Positions 63,757-64,000 of a DNA stretch of 64,000 nucleotides are shown here, piece by piece. The DNA comes from JBBDQZ01 sp040905705 (GTDB lineage Bacteria > Bacteroidota > Rhodothermia > Balneolales > Natronogracilivirgulaceae). The notes below the pieces were generated by a model. It ran no database searches and was not told the origin of the DNA. It was given only the letters and a program-made list of their open reading frames with translations. Positions within the stretch are counted from its first letter, which is position 1. Every line of letters begins with the position of its first letter. The position numbers were made by a program, and so were the translations under genes. The stretch spans positions 1 to 64,000 of the forward strand of contig JBBDQZ010000057.1 in the NCBI GenBank assembly GCA_040905705.1, in the 5' to 3' direction.

Positions 63757-64000
63757 CTATTTTCCATGGCAATGCTTATACTTCTTTCCGGAGCCGCATG
63801 GACACGGGTCATTGCGTCCAATCCGCTCTTCCGCAACCGCCGGCTGACGCTTCGCCTGTCCGCCACGGCCCGCTGAAGCGGCTTGCCGGGAACCCCCGCT
63901 ATCAACCTGACTCCCGCCAAACTGCAAACCCATATTTTCTGCTGAGTCATGTTGTGTCTTCAGTTTGTCCAGGTCAACCCTGCTGCGAGCCGGCTGTTTA
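63757..64000 (-). CDS. secA: SecA C-terminal fragment (runs off the window)
   Basis: The last 80 residues of SecA, the ATPase that drives Sec-dependent export; the 5' part lies beyond the window. The frame ends R-N-D-P-C-P-C-G-S-G-K-K-Y-K-H-C-H-G-K, the zinc-binding SEC-C motif that contacts SecB and ribosomes. The stretch before it is a Gly/Ser/Gln-rich linker, preceded by R-V-D-L-D-K-L-K-T-Q-H-D-S-A-E-N. Open frames in other readings over this region are shadows. Confidence 0.92.
   Translation of the reverse strand, partial: KQPARSRVDLDKLKTQHDSAENMGLQFGGSQVDSGGSRQAASAGRGGQAKRQPAVAEERIGRNDPCPCGSGKKYKHCHGK

Noticed and set aside
63688..63876. Plus-strand 62-codon frame near the window end
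   Set aside because: It is antisense to the SecA C-terminus, whose zinc motif is unmistakable on the minus strand.
1..64000. CRISPR arrays, prophage or intact insertion sequences
   Set aside because: No regularly spaced repeats with spacers, phage structural genes or transposase genes were seen.

Overview
The window looks like chromosomal DNA from a Bacteroidota/Balneolota-type bacterium, most likely a Balneolales-like relative. That assignment is inferred from gene content: a DUF4293 protein, BatC-BatD-BatE, BshA (bacillithiol synthesis), a PorT-type outer-membrane barrel, fused SBP/SLT and SLBB export proteins, weak Shine-Dalgarno sites with many TTG/GTG starts, and a few TAnnTTTG-type -7 boxes. 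No prophage, CRISPR array or intact insertion sequence is visible.

Layout. 0-5.7 kb: a DoxX-like membrane protein, tRNA-Arg(CCT), an unclassified glycoside-hydrolase-like protein and a lipoprotein sulfatase. Two imperfect ~190-bp repeats flank the tRNA and hydrolase, so this looks like an acquired polysaccharide-degradation patch. 5.7-11.1 kb: a cold-shock protein, an erythromycin-esterase-fold protein with replaced catalytic residues, a candidate ~70-nt small RNA, an MltF-like lytic transglycosylase, an EamA transporter and DUF4293. 11.5-22.3 kb: a polysaccharide export cluster (SLBB export protein, Wzz, Wzy/ligase, Wzx, three GT4 glycosyltransferases, an epimerase on the opposite strand). 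From about 15.8 kb it turns visibly AT-rich. 22.3-49.4 kb: mostly housekeeping genes (pyrR-pyrB, sucC, bshA, yebC, batCDE, M20 peptidase, E2-panC-panD, spmA-spmB, M48 protease, DEAD helicase, CPBP protease, SRAP, secG, MscS, RsmF-like, rimO, OMP barrel, mnmE). 49.6-56 kb: a sodium/solute symporter, a UPF0182 protein and a lipoprotein gamma-glutamyltransferase.

56-63.7 kb is the most coherent accessory-looking block: heme A synthase, a cysteine-free Rrf2 regulator, an eight-heme cytochrome fused to HEAT and TPR repeats, the iron-sulfur repair di-iron protein RIC, a CopD-like membrane protein, an APC permease and a second Rrf2 regulator that keeps its three cluster cysteines. A near-palindromic site built on TTAAGAGTA/TACTCTTAA lies in front of both the first rrf2 and ric. 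I infer a nitrosative-stress or respiratory regulon. The window ends inside the 3' end of secA.

Non-coding structure includes a ~110-bp dispersed intergenic repeat family (four copies, at 11.3, 27.6, 41.7 and 56.0 kb), and leader hairpins in front of spmA, rimO, pyrR and the mltF-like gene.
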